A stretch of 64,000 bases of DNA from Lentinula raphanica (taxonomy: Eukaryota; Basidiomycota; Agaricomycetes; Agaricales; Omphalotaceae), in assembly GCA_027919835.1 (NCBI GenBank), contig JANVFP010000001.1:62001-126000 (forward strand), in the 5' to 3' direction. Made by a program: the position numbers and the translations under genes. Shown here one piece after another: positions 1-11,258 of this stretch (the stretch's first letter is position 1; every line of letters starts with the position of its first letter). The notes under the pieces were generated by a model, which had not been told where the DNA came from, did not search any database, and was given only the letters and a program-made list of their open reading frames with translations.

Positions 1-282
1 CACAACCTTTGTCAAGGCATCTGCTTGATGGTCAGAAAGTAGAACGAGTAGCTGGGAATTGTGGGGAGTAGAGTCGATGTCAAAGGGGAATGACACAGTT
101 CCGAAGTATTCCTTTGGCACGAATTAGTAATGAGTGAGGTTTTCTGTTTTGACAGCGATGCTACTTACACCAATGTCAACAGGAGCAGCGGAGGTATGAG
201 TGCCAATGGCAGCAAGCGCAAGTACCGCAAGAACGATCAGACTGAAGGATGAACCGGCACGGCTGGAACGAAAGAAAAGCAT
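1..282 (-). CDS. secreted protein, 3' end beyond window
   Basis: The first ATG (282-280) opens a typical signal peptide: a short basic start, a hydrophobic core rich in L, V, I and A, then an AAP cleavage-like site near residue 28. A 57-nt intron with GTAAGT donor, TACTAAT branch site and AAG acceptor spans 112-168. The frame then stays open to the window edge with a polar, Asp/Ser-rich segment (SFPFDIDSTPHNSQLLVLL). The C-terminal part is missing, so no family can be named. It is the first of five predicted secreted proteins in the left 13.5 kb. The longer overlapping reading frame that continues upstream lacks the signal peptide and was not chosen. Confidence 0.65.
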
Positions 283-1482
283 GATAGGAAAACAGAGCTG
301 AAAAGACTCCGATTAAAGAGGCGATGTATAAGTTGATGATGATGTTGGAAACGTTAGGATCTGCATAAACAAACGTGGATGATGAGAATCGATGCTGAGG
401 AGTGAGCAATGGAAACAATCATGCCTTTGACCAGCAAAGAAAAAATGACCAGCAGAATTGGGGGAAAGTATGAGAGGCTTCTCAATTTTCCTGTTCGAAT
501 TTTAACCGAGTGAATTTGCTCTGAGAATCGGAAAGGATCGGACTATGATCTCGACTTATGTAATCTCGTTGCTGCGAATCAACAGTGACGGAGCCGCGAA
601 ATTGCCTCTCTTTTCGGTGCTCAGTCCTCAGTTACTCACTGCTCACTGCTCAGCGCTCAGATTCTCACAAGTATCGTCAATGAGATCGTATGTTGTTCGT
701 GTATGACGCGGATACCGACCTGTACAAGTCTGTACCTTTCGCGAACCCTTGTGTCCCATGTGCATGTATATCAATGTCAAGAAAAAGCCTCATCCATCCA
801 TATCGAACACTCGGGCTCCTCTAGGAGCCTCTAGGAGCCTCTAGGCTCCTCTCCGACTACGATCCATAGAATTCAAGGAATATGCACATTGGCGATATTA
901 CCCTTCACGACCGAGTTTCCTTGGCTGTACAAGGCTGTACATCGCCCGTCCGTGGAGCTTGCATAGATTAATGTCGCGCGAATCTGGTACGCACATCTCA
1001 GTAAGCCACCAATAATCCCAACCGTTTTAGATCTTTCCAGTCCCAGCTCTTCGTACGTCCTTCGAACTTCAAGACTCAAGATCAACTTATTGTCTGCAGA
1101 TTCATCGTGAAGACTCAGGCCTATGGCCCTATCTGGCTTATCGCATCGACAACGACTTCAGCATTATCAGTCGACATCGTCAGACAGAAAATACCTCAAC
1201 TCAAGTGTGTCTGATGAGTATCATTATCTTGGCCTCTTCCTTGGATTGTTGTAGTGGAGGTATGATTATCCATCGGATCTGATTACTGCTGAAAGAGCTC
1301 ACATGCTTGCAGCTTGAACAAGGCTGAACGGTCAGTATAAAACATGAACACTTACTGCCTACCGTTTTAACATCTCCCTGGTACCGCTGGTCGGTTGAAC
1401 TCACTTGGAAGCACATCTTCGCCTTTCGAAATCTTAAAATCACAACCGCATAGTGCCTCATAGTGCTCACTACCGACGCATA
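283..1482. other. intergenic region with small repeats
   Basis: No convincing gene. Short open frames here lack splice support and coding character. There is an imperfect CTCACTG/CTCAG repeat around 625-660 and a palindromic AGGAGCCTCT tandem around 818-857. The region probably holds the divergent promoters of the two flanking secreted-protein genes. Confidence 0.5.
818..857. repeat. short tandem, partly palindromic repeat
   Basis: About three copies of AGGAGCCTCT are joined head to tail, and an inverted AGGCTCCTCT follows, so the stretch can also fold back on itself. Function unknown. Confidence 0.7.
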
Positions 1483-2272
1483 ATGCGGTTTCTATACTTC
1501 AGTCTCCTTTTCCCCACCTCCATTTTTGCGACCCCGGTTGTCAGTAATTACAATTGGGCTGCTGTCCCTGCCACTACCAATCGCGAGTACACGTCGTACC
1601 TATCACCGTTCGGGACTTCTTCGCCTGCAACTCTGGAGTTTCATGACTATTCCGTTGAGCTCGAGCTTTGCATTCCATACGGCCAAAGTGTCGACCTTTT
1701 GAAGGAATCCGCAGGCAAAATCCGTAATGCTGCAGAAATCCTTCTTCCGTGGGTCTTCCCAGTCCTTCGCCATGCAAAGGACAATCCCGATCTAGCCATC
1801 GACTGGGGTGACATACCTGCGAAAGACATGGCCTTCCGAGTAACCAAGCTCACTCTTGTCACGAATGGCGGGATCACATCCAATTTCGATGGAAAAGACT
1901 ACAGGTTGAATATCAAGTTCAAGGGGTTGAACAGTCGTAAATATCGCGGCTACAATGACCATAGTCTATATCTCTCGAAAAAGGTCTTTGATGGTGTCGC
2001 GACTACGACACCAATGGGGCTAGAGGACGCGATCACACTCACAGGTCGAGGCGAATACGGCACTGGTCCCCACCCCATTACTTTCGTCGAATTCAAGAAC
2101 AAAGAACTTCATATACTATCGGTCAGTCGAGTTGAAAATCTACAACGGATGTCGCTCACTGAGTTTGTTGTAGGCTGACCCCCAAGGAGTAGCGTTCGTC
2201 CTCCCTCAAGTGCCAATATGGGAACAGAAGACACAAGAAATTGAACAGAGGGGGAACGTCTTCTTGCTCTAG
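1483..2272 (+). CDS. secreted protein of unknown family
   Basis: The protein is about 245 residues in two exons. The start at 1483 gives a clean signal peptide (MRFLYFSLLFPTSIFATP); an in-frame ATG at 1453 would bury it, so 1483 is preferred. Exon 1 runs to 2121, a 52-nt intron (GTCAGT to TTGTAG) spans 2122-2173, and exon 2 adds 32 residues ending in GNVFLL and a TAG at 2270. Reading through the intron would end the protein at an early TGA. The mature part is soluble and mixed alpha/beta in look, with one Cys visible near the start (ELCIPYG). I do not recognise the family. It could be a small secreted effector-like or wall protein; that is inference from the signal peptide and context only. 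Confidence 0.75.
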
Positions 2273-3498
2273 GGCCAGAGTACGGTAACGAGGCTCGAAA
2301 AGGACGGAGAGGACGAAGAGGTTGAAGGGTTGTGTGTATGTGATTGTAGTTGGCTAGTGTCCCGTGCTGGCCCCTTCTGTATACATACTTGTCGCTCTCA
2401 CTCTTGTACAAGTCAATCTCGATACTCTTCACTGTCTTCGTCAATCTATGCGCTTAGCGTTGCAGCATCCACATTAGTATCTCGTTCGAGTAGAAGTACG
2501 GTGTACTTGCCGGAAGTGAGTGTCCCACTATGTAAGTCGTACCGGTCGGCCGGACTGTCTCCGTTCCGGTTCACCCGTGGGCCGTTTCGATTAACGGCCG
2601 AACATTGCTCAGAGATTCAACTTGCTCTTGTACTCTACCATGACTGGATCGCTCTGAGGCTTGAAGCTTGAAGCTTGAACGACGGCAACATTCTCTATTC
2701 ATAATGAAGACACATACTTCCTAACGAGGACTGGACTGAGCACTCTCGGGACGCACAAAGGTACACAATGCACATCCAATATATAGATAGTCTCTTGATT
2801 TCTTGAGGTGTTCTGATAGGTTCTGATCCTCGTCAACTTCTGGGAAAGCCTGATCGCACGGTTAGACAAGCTGAACAGAGTCAAGACTCCACCATCATGC
2901 ACAACAATGTGTCCAGAAGATGATCGAAGATTTGACGACGACGCTCTTGCATCTGTCCCTTTGAAGTCTTGAGATATTGGTTGCAGCGAGGAGGAGGTTG
3001 AGACGGGGTGAGGCAGGGTGATATTTCGCGCCAGAAGGTACATGATCGTTCTTTTTGAAGTGCATTGTGCCCTTTCAACTGAAGTTATCGAAGAGGATTG
3101 TGATAACGCCGCGCAGGAAGCGTTCTGTATCTGTTCTTGTCTCTATGGCAAACAACGAGGGATATGGATGAACATAATGCGGGCCACTGTTGAATTCTCA
3201 TGGACCAAAATACCATCTGGTGGAGAGAAGTTGAACAAAGATCAATGAGTTGAAAAAATTTCCCGCAGGGCGAGAAAGGGCGAGATTCACCCGCGCATGA
3301 TTCTGTCGACCGCCCTTCGAGAAATCTTTCTTCCATTCCATATTACCAACCCTCGCCGGAATCAGAACTTTCCACATATACCCTCTTGGTCATATCCGGG
3401 CCACTTTGGAAAATGAATGACTCGGAACTGTCAAGTTCAACTTTCGAAATTTTCAAATTCCCCTTCATCTTTCTTCCTCACTTCGAACTCCACCCTCG
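2273..3498. other. intergenic region, no supported gene
   Basis: Several open frames occur on both strands, but none has splice signals joining into a longer frame or a recognisable domain. A short GCTTGAA triplicate lies near 2659-2679. The stretch before 3499 is pyrimidine-rich (CTTTCTTCCTCACTTC), as is common at basidiomycete transcription starts. Confidence 0.45.
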
Positions 3499-5449
3499 AT
3501 GACCGTCTCTCGTTCAGACTCATCCAGGACACTCACCGAGGCGACACCGTTGTTGAGTGACGACGTTCAAAATGATCCAGAAGACCAGAATCCTCACATC
3601 TTAAAACCAGTCACCCCGCTGCCAATGGCACAACTGCTCATTATCTGCACGATTCGTCTCATGGATCCCATTGCCTTCACTCAAATCTTCCCGTACATCA
3701 ACGAGTTCATAACTTTCCTGAAGCTCACCGATGATCCTTCGCAGACGGGATTCTATAGTGGTCTTGTGGAATCTACGTTTGCAGTCACTCAGTTCCTGGC
3801 TATCTATCAGTGGTCCAAGTTGTCTAGTGCGTGCTGGACCGCTCCTTCTTGCGATACGATCTAACCCTACCTGTCAGACAAAATTGGACGCAGACCAGTA
3901 GTTATGGTGGGAACATTGGGCGTGGCACTATCGACAATGTATTTTGGTCTCTCTAGTTCTTTGACAGACCTACTGCTTTCTCGTGTCATCGGTCTGTATT
4001 ACGCCACTGCGTTCACATCTGCAATCCTGACAGTCCTTTCCAGGTGGAATATTCGGTGGAACAGTCTCTGTCGTTCAGTCTGTTGTCGGTGAAATCACGG
4101 ATGGTGAAGTCGTCAAACTCCTTATAACCATAACTTAGATTTAGCTCATGTGTTTTGCCTTTAGCATCTAACCAAGCAGCGGCTTTCCCTATATACGGCC
4201 TAGTTTGGCCCATTGGAGGTATCACCGGGTACGTCTCCACTCATCCAACCCATTCTTTGTTCTTTGTCTCATCTGACCTTGCTGTCTGCCTCAGCCCTTT
4301 CATTGGCGGTGTGCTCGCTAACCCCGCAGACAAATACGGTCCAATCTTCCAAAATACTATCTTCGACGAACACCCGTATTTCCTTCCATGTTTAGTTGCT
4401 GGTATAATCGCTATATTCGGTGTGCTGCTGGGATACTTTTTCTTGGAAGAGGTAAGTCGCTTGCGTGCGATTGCGACTGCGGTTGGGTATTTACGACGCT
4501 ACTTGTTTGTTCCGTAGACTCTGCGGAAGAAAACCCTTGATGCCGCTGAAGACTCGCCCGTCGATGATCGTGAACCCACATTACGGGAACTCCTCTCCAT
4601 CCCGATCATCCGTGCGTTGAGCATTAGCGCGTTTGCTCTGAACTTCAATGCAACCGCGTTCGATGTTCTCTTCGTGCTGTTCTGCTTCACTCCCATTCAG
4701 AATGGCGGTCTAGCATTCTCGGTTAGTTTTCTTCTCTTCATTCCTTTCTGACCTTACTGACCTTGTAATAGCCTTCCACGATCGGTTTCATCTTGTCTTC
4801 TTCAGGCGTCATCGCAGCGGCTATGCAAATCTTCATCATGCCAGTCATTTTGAAGCGCATCGAAGCCTCCAAAGTCTATAACATGTCCATCGCTGCATGG
4901 CCAGTTGTCTTTGCTATCATTCCCGTTCTGAATATCATCTCTCGACGAGGGCTCGTGGAAGAGACCGACAGTCTAGATGTCTGGTCAAAAGTTATGCTCT
5001 GGACCGGCATTCTTTTAGTCCTAGCGGTATCTAAAATCGGTGGAATGGCATATAGGTGTGTTATTCCATGCTGGGCTAGGGGACGGTGCCACTGATCTTG
5101 GATCTATATACAGTGTAAGTTTGATCTTAACGAAGAGCAACGTCGACACGCCAGCGGTACTTGCTGTTTCCAATGGAGTGATGTCATGTGCGATGTCTCT
5201 TGCTAGGATCATTAGTCCTGCTCTAGCTAGGTATGGCCCTCTCAATGCTGAAGCTCGTCGTTCAAAGTAGACTGAATCTCACCTCCTAGTTCCGCGTTCG
5301 CTCTATCAGAGGAGTATCATCTGCTCGGCGGGTATTTCTGGGCATTGATGATGGTTTGTTTCTGCCTGCTCGCCTGCAGCTTGGGACGCAATATCTCGCG
5401 TTTGAGCCGAAGCTCGTTGACTCATCATCGACCTCAGAAACACATATAA
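3499..5449 (+). CDS. MFS transporter (ZIF-like/YCR023C-like)
   Basis: A major facilitator superfamily membrane transporter in nine exons. The N-terminal tail is Ser/Thr-rich and cytosolic (RTLTEATPLLSDD), then TM1 begins at the PLPMAQLLIICTIRLMDPIA segment. The loop 2-3 motif A, NKIGRRPVVMVG, is built exactly at the first splice junction (intron 3827-3877). Later exons give RVIGGIFGGTVSVVQ, a GPFIGGVLANP segment and a six-helix second half ending in RPQKHI. Splicing of intron 7 (5056-5113) joins SKIGGMAY to SVSLILTKSNVD, restoring a segment typical of this family. The protein is complete at roughly 480-500 residues. Relatives are assigned to vacuolar or plasma-membrane export of small solutes; the substrate cannot be read from the sequence. 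It lies tail to tail with the P450 gene. Confidence 0.85.
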
Positions 5450-5590
5450 AAAAGGCTGTATGTCGTCAAGGGCTTTATACTTATCGAACTAACGGATGAC
5501 ATTTGGACCAGCCAATGAGGACTGGAATTTCTTTCATGATGTTTATGATATATTTACACTAGTCACAGACTTTCATACACGAATGTCAAA

Positions 5591-6904
5591 TCAACATCGT
5601 TCGCGATCTTGAACACACCATCCAACCCAGTCGGACCGTCCTCCGATTACTGTGGTTCCGTGAATCTCCAGTCCTCCCTCCTTGACGCCTTCTAAAATTG
5701 CTCCAACGATCAACGCAGCCGCCATGGGAGCCCAGTTCTTTCCAACGCACATAAGCGGTCCATACCCAAATGCAAACAGAGTTGGAACGTTCGCTGACCC
5801 GGTATATTCTCCCCAGCGTTTGGGGTTGAATTCGAGTGCGTCTGTACCCCAAATATCGGTGGAGAGATGCACGACTTCGATAGCTGCAACTTCTGATCGA
5901 ATCGGAGAGCTGTCTAGGCTGAATATGTCTCTCGTGAACTTTGGGAGCAGGCCATGCAGGAATTTCCGAAGGGGATGTTGTTCGATGGAGAAGCTTCGAG
6001 AAATATGTCTCGATGGGGGATGTAAACGGAGAGTTTCGTTAATGATCCAACAGGTTCTCGGGGTGACCTGAGCAGTGCTGAATCGCTCAGGCGTTGGATT
6101 CTCCAGCAACTCTTGGAAACCACGGCGATACTCTTCCTGGTCATACACATGAGCCAAGGACGTGGCTACCAGACGCCACAACGTTTCCCATGTGGGTATG
6201 ATAAAATCAACGGGATTTGGGTACTTGTCTAGATCAGGTAAAAGCTGACGAAGGTGGTGATTGAGTGTGGCCAGTTCATCGATGATTGGAGTGGTGGATG
6301 TATCATCAGAGGGTGGTGCTGCGGAGGGTACAGACCCTGACTTTTTCATCTTTGACATGGCCCATAGCTTCGTGATGAGGGTAGCAGAGACCCGTACATC
6401 CTCTGTATCGATAGTCTCCATATCGCGGTCGGGATCCAACAAGCCGATCAAGATGGTTTTGAACGTCACGATCTGGACTAGTTCTGCAAAAGAACGACTA
6501 GGAGGAGTCTCGCGTCCCTTGGCACAGTGATCGAGCTCAGACTCAACGGCCTGACGAGCTACATGTAAAAATGCACCCCAATGTCCGTGACGACTTTGGG
6601 CCCGAATCAAGTCTTTCATTCGACCAACGAACATATGATGGGTTCGCAAGTCTGGGCTGACGAAGGTGTTACTGAGGTTGAAGGTATGTAGCAGCCTCTG
6701 ATTTGCCAGGAAGCGAGAGCTCAGGAGATTGTGTATGGATAATTTGGGATCGAGGAGGTTCATAATCGCCCTCGGCGACGTATGCTGTTTGGTGGATGGA
6801 TATGAATTCCGGGAGCAAAATAAGGTGAGTGTGATAGTGGTGATTAAACCAAGCGTGACGATTGCACAGAGTAGAAAGAGAAGATACATGTTGTCTCGAG
6901 GCAT
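5591..6904 (-). CDS. cytochrome P450-like protein, single exon
   Basis: A heme-thiolate monooxygenase-like protein of about 437 residues, shorter than the usual 500. The N-terminus carries one hydrophobic anchor (MYLLFLLCAIVTLGLI). The K-helix ExxR is present (NETLRLHPP), followed by a PERF-like FNPKRW and the heme loop FGYGPLMCVG with the cysteine ligand. The usual I-helix (A/G)GxxT is not seen; the matching place reads IIPTWETLWRLVATSL. The ATG at 6904 (MPRDN) was chosen because a TATA-like TATAAAA lies only about 31 bases upstream; the next ATG at 6889 is equally possible and the upstream frame has no anchor logic. It is unusual among its neighbours in lacking introns. Substrate unknown. 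Confidence 0.8.
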   Translation of the reverse strand: MPRDNMYLLFLLCAIVTLGLITTITLTLFCSRNSYPSTKQHTSPRAIMNLLDPKLSIHNLLSSRFLANQRLLHTFNLSNTFVSPDLRTHHMFVGRMKDLIRAQSRHGHWGAFLHVARQAVESELDHCAKGRETPPSRSFAELVQIVTFKTILIGLLDPDRDMETIDTEDVRVSATLITKLWAMSKMKKSGSVPSAAPPSDDTSTTPIIDELATLNHHLRQLLPDLDKYPNPVDFIIPTWETLWRLVATSLAHVYDQEEYRRGFQELLENPTPERFSTAQVTPRTCWIINETLRLHPPSRHISRSFSIEQHPLRKFLHGLLPKFTRDIFSLDSSPIRSEVAAIEVVHLSTDIWGTDALEFNPKRWGEYTGSANVPTLFAFGYGPLMCVGKNWAPMAAALIVGAILEGVKEGGLEIHGTTVIGGRSDWVGWCVQDRERC

Positions 6905-6934
6905 GAAGCATCCTGGTAGGCCGTTCGAACACAC

Positions 6935-6941
6935 TTTTATA
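6935..6941 (-). promoter_or_regulatory. TATA box of the P450 gene
   Basis: TATAAAA on the minus strand, just upstream of the chosen P450 start. Its closeness to the ATG implies a very short leader or use of the second ATG at 6889. Confidence 0.5.
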
Positions 6942-7931
6942 CCATTCACATTCGTTGCTCGCAGCACGACTAAACTTGGTGATGTTATCTGTGAGCGTTC
7001 AAATCGTTGATCTTGCAAGTCGTTCTAGCACAAAAGTTTATGCAGCACGTATGTATGAGCATGGTAAGGAGATCGCTATTAGAAGCACCGAATTTGCGCG
7101 TCTATATGCAAAGGCGTTCTTAAAGTAGCAGCGGAAAGTTTAATGAAGCTGTCGTATATACCAACTCACAGGTCCCCAGGCAAATGGTGTACAGCTGTCA
7201 GCTGCGCCGGAGTAGCGGGCGGATACCTGTTGTAACTCATTTCGTCGTCGATCTCGGTGGAGAACCACGTCTCAGAGTTCAAATCGTACTGATGGCTCGG
7301 ACTCAAGGGGTTCCAACTTCCAAGTCAAGACAAGTGCCAGTTATGTCCTGGTTGTCGCCGCCCTCAATTGCATGTACTAAGTAGACAAACCACCAGTTGC
7401 AAGGCCCGGTCGGTATGCGCGATTTAGCTCTAACTTTCTTATCGTCTCTCTAACTTGGGTCTAAAGATAGGTTGGTTCATGCGATTCAGGCGATAGTTAC
7501 TCACTCTACATTCTTGCATCCAGCGAAAATTCATATACAGTCACGATCCGGAACAAATGCTTGCAGATGCTTGCCATCGTATCCATCCTTTCTCAATGGC
7601 GATAATGATCTGCTCCATCGTCGAAGAGGGACTATGTGTGCTTGGCAATCTTTGGCAATGCATTCCAGTATATTCCGCCCGCATGCACATCTGAGTGAAA
7701 TACCAAAACCGGGACCTCTGAAATGTTTGCATCAATCAATATAGAAACACCACAAGGTCGGACACAGCACTGGGAGCAGGGGGAGCAGTGCCGTAGATGG
7801 TGACCTGTCTTAAAAGACTCACTACTGCCAGGAGACTCTTGCCACCGAACAAAAAAGATTCTACCGTTTCGAGCATACCAGCATTTCGAAAAACAATCTA
7901 TCACTAATCACTGCTCAAACTTTGTTAAAAA

Positions 7932-9255
7932 ATGCGATTTCGAACCTTCGGCTTTGCATACTTCCTTCTGGGACCAATCGTAGCTGTCCGTGCTGCACCT
8001 CTCGTTGCCAAGGTTAGCCAAGTCTCGTTGAAAAGATATATCTGCAGTATCTGACTAGCCTGATTCTGTTCGATTAGATTAACCAGCTTGGTGGTCCTGG
8101 TGGATGCTTTGAACCTAGTAGCATCGGAACGACTTCAGATCTCTCGAACAATCCGAGTCACCTTACGGAAAGGAGTTACGATCCGGACCCCTCTGCGAAC
8201 GGCCGTTCCCAGCCTCTCCTTGCTCAGGTTAGCCGAGCGTCTCCAAAGATATCTGAAAATGATTGCTAATTGACTCGATTTCGTTCGACTAGACTGACCA
8301 GTGTGGTGGTCTTGGTAGATGGTGCTCTGATTCTAGGAGTAAGGAGGTCAGAACGACTATAAATCTCTCAAAAAACCCGAGTCATCTTACGGATCGGAGT
8401 GATGATACGGAACCCTCTATGAATAGCGATTTGGAGCCGGTTGTCGCATCGGTCCCAGTCACCAGCACATCCGTTCTAGTTCCCAGAGGAAGGGTCATAG
8501 CAATCGTGTATAGTTTCAAGCAGGCATCTATGGCTGGGCCGGACTTGAGTCACTTGTCCCTCGGGCAAATCGTGCCGTCAGACGGTTTAGACGAAGAGGT
8601 CGTTCTAGCAGATAGGGAAGCGCGAGCGGAGGAATACATCCAAGGGAAAGCACATCTCTCGAACGTCAGAGTCCAGTTCCATCAAGACACGAGGGTTCAG
8701 TCGAGGTATATTGAACCGAAGAAGCTCGGAGCACCGTTCGAGATTGAGTGGCAATGGCAGGCTGTTGGTGAACGAATAACAAGCACGATACCAGGGGTCC
8801 AGGATCACGAGTTGGGGACCATGCAGGTGACTACTGGCTTAGCGTCTCACAGAGTCCTAGAATGCTTGACTGATTTCATTCTGTTCTAGAGTTCCGGCTC
8901 TCCGAAAGACTCTCAACCCCGCAACTGGGGAGCGCCACGCGATGTTAAAGTGACTGTGTATAAATTCATGCAGATCGTCATCGATCCTCCACATCGTACA
9001 GCAACGGAGCCTGGACCTGCCGGTGCTGGCAGTGCTAGTGAAGACTCGACTCCCCGGGGTTCGATTCCACTTCGTATACATGATCGAGTGAAGAGGTACT
9101 TTAGAAACAAGTATCCTGGTGATTACACCTACGTGAAGTATGACCCGGACGCGAAGTACGGGCCAGCAAACATTGAGGCGCCCTTTAGGATTAGTTACAG
9201 TTTGGATGGTGGGGTGACAATGAGAGAGGAAGAGATCAAAAAGGAGTATTACTAA
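7932..9255 (+). CDS. secreted two-repeat protein, paralogue A
   Basis: Four exons (7932-8012, 8078-8227, 8293-8826, 8890-9255) encode 376 residues. Exon 1 is a 27-residue signal peptide (MRFRTFGFAYFLLGPIVAV). Exon 2 and the start of exon 3 are related modules: both begin after near-identical intron sequence and contain a GGxGG/GGLGRW turn, then an LSNNPSHLTERS or LSKNPSHLTDRS motif. The rest of exon 3 and exon 4 each carry a copy of a larger domain: a VYxFKQ strand, an R-x6-Y/F helix, a V-x-F/Y-D strand and the shared GAPFEI / EAPFRI motif. No catalytic motif is visible. A paralogue lies 3.3 kb downstream. Function unknown; a secreted binding or effector-type role is only a guess. Confidence 0.8.
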
Positions 9256-9322
9256 TAGAGTTTTCATCGACGATGATCATATTTTGTCATACTACTTCTT
9301 CTTAACCACCACCGTATTTATC

Positions 9323-10038
9323 ATGCTTTCAACTGTTCCTCCTCCATCCAGCATTCTTCCACTGTCCCAAAAGCAAGAACGCCGTCTAGTTGTCTTTCTC
9401 GATAATGAATTCCTCGAACTCACTCGTGGCTACAAGAAACGGTTTGTAACCCGTTCGCCCATGTTCTTCACTAAGCTCGTTCTAGATCCTCGCAAACCTC
9501 TCATCTCCCAACACTCGAAGCCTATCTCCAAGCTGCACAACGAATTCTTCGACTCATCCTTCAAATTCCCCCAGTAGATCCATCAACAAGCTTGAGAATA
9601 CAGCTATTACTTCGTCTGACAAACGAAGTGCTAACATGTATCCCGGGCTATCCTCCCAACTCGGACAGTCTCCCTATAGCCATGGACTGGCTTGATGATC
9701 TCGACCAGTCATGGGCCGCAGTGCTTCAATCTCAAGTGTGGAATCCAACCGAGGGAATAGGCGAAGACCTGATTGTCGACGCTGGTGATGTCGCGAGAGG
9801 CATCAAATCAACTCCGATGAGTCAGACGGAACGGACGCGGCTCAAGAGTCTTCTCTTGGGAGGTGTGACGACGTTGGAAGAGTGGTTGGAAGGCAAGCCA
9901 ATCGGTAACAGGCAGCCGGCTGTTGTCGAGGAAGAGGGGCTGAATGATATCTTTTCCGACACACTTGAGCAGCTTGGAGATTTAGGAGTCGTTGAGATTG
10001 AGCCTGAAGAGCTATGTTTGATGGATTTAGAAGATTGA
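9323..10038 (+). CDS. conserved fungal protein of unknown function
   Basis: Two exons (9323-9441 and 9486-10038) joined across a 44-nt intron encode 223 residues. The first exon has a helix with QKQERRLVVFLDNEFLELTR. The second continues in frame as a helical, leucine-rich domain (LRLILQIPPVDPS, LLLRLTNEVLTCIPGYPP), then WLDDLDQSWAAVLQSQVW and an SQTERTRLKSLLLGG motif. There is no signal peptide or membrane segment, so it is probably cytosolic or nuclear. I believe similar proteins occur widely in agaricomycetes, but I cannot name the family. Its last ~70 bases plus the 3' flank recur at 12487 onward, showing that it was once duplicated with its neighbours and then lost there. An ATG at 9284 in another frame was rejected. 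Confidence 0.7.
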
Positions 10039-10599
10039 CGGGTACGAATCCTATACTTGTATCTTCATATCTGTCCTCAAAATTCTCAGGAAACAGCGTC
10101 GTCCTTGGTCGTGGCTGCTCAAGTGCTCAGTACTCAGTACTAGATGCTGCGCTTAGCGAGGGTACTACTCCCTCCATGCCAGGAGCAGCTTTGCGCAGCG
10201 AAATCGCAGTCAGCTGCCCAGCCAGTATGCATGTGTTCTGCTTCGGACTTTTTGAGAAAGCCGTTATCAGCGCAATGTGATTCTGAATAGCTTTCGTACA
10301 TTAGGTTGTAAGGAAAGGGTACTATAATGTGAGTTCAATTATGAAAGTTCTGTCTTCATTCTCTGAGAACGAACCGCAAGAGAAAGAGATTGAAGATATA
10401 CATGTTTGTATGTATCATCATCAAGGAATACATACCTTGAAGCATCCGTCGCTCGCGCACGACATTCTCTCTACTTGTTCTTAACAGTCCTCTAGCTTTG
10501 GGCGAGTCTCTGTTGACTAGTACTATGAGTCTATGATATAGGCACTAGTGGCTTGGGATGAATGAAAGGACGGGTATTACCAGAGTGAACTAGAGTTCA

Positions 10600-10740
10600 A
10601 GTTTCAACCCCCACGGTATGTACGTTTCTTCTTTTGAGCTGGTAGCCTGCTCGGAATCGCGCTGAGCAGTGAGCACGTCTCATATCGTTTGCTTTGTTCA
10701 ATGTTGAGAGATTGCGGGAGCCGAATTCGTGATCTGATGA
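10600..10740 (-). pseudogene. 3' fragment of the small secreted gene
   Basis: The stretch matches the C-terminal coding end of the gene at 13169-13468 (shared GTACGTTTCTTCTT, GAGCACGTCTCATATCGTT and GCTTTGTT blocks). It stops abruptly near 10740, where unit 2 begins. No signal peptide or start is present and indels break the frame. It marks the breakpoint of the tandem duplication. Confidence 0.75.
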
Positions 10741-11258
10741 CTGGCACTCAGTGGTTCAATAGGGTTCAATCCAAGGAAAGTGTCCTGGTCGTTGCTATCA
10801 ATTGCATGTAAGTAAACAAATCAGAAGCAGCTGAGCGATTGAGCTCTGACTTTCCGATCCAGGTAGGTTGCAACCTGTTGCAACCCGGAACAAATCCTTC
10901 CAAGTTCCCGTCGTATCTCATCGTTTTCCTTTTTCAATTGCGTCGGGCGATAATGATCTGCTCCACTGTCGTCGAGGACTCAGGAGGGACCTGGATGGAC
11001 TACTTGTACTTGGCAATCTTTGGCGATGCATTCCATCATATCCCGCATGCACATCTGCGGGAAATACCAAAAATAGGCCCTTTGAATTGTTGTATAGAAA
11101 CACCACAAATCCGGACACAGCACCGGCACTGCACAGCAGTATGACTCTTCCTTGAAAAAGACTCACGGGGGCCACCGAACAAGAACGATTCTACCTCGAG
11201 CATACTAGCACTTTGAAAACGATCTATCATCAACCGCTGCTCATACTTTATAACAAAA

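Larger units (their letters stand above)
7310..10740. repeat. tandem segmental duplication, unit 1
   Basis: Unit 1 and unit 2 share long diverged similarity in the same order. The shared blocks are: the upstream block with GTCCTGGT...TCAATTGCATGTA; the GGCGATAATGATCTGCTCCA and CTTGGCAATCTTTGGC blocks; the secreted-protein gene with all three introns; the 3' end of the conserved gene at 9323; and a 3' fragment of the small secreted gene. Unit 1 keeps the conserved gene intact but only a fragment of the small secreted gene. The stretch 7019-7931 contains no gene; it is the duplicated promoter region. Confidence 0.85.

Noticed and set aside
2699..3078. Overlapping minus-strand frames as a secreted or zinc-binding protein
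   Set aside because: No signal peptide, domain or splice pairing. Composition is not protein-like.
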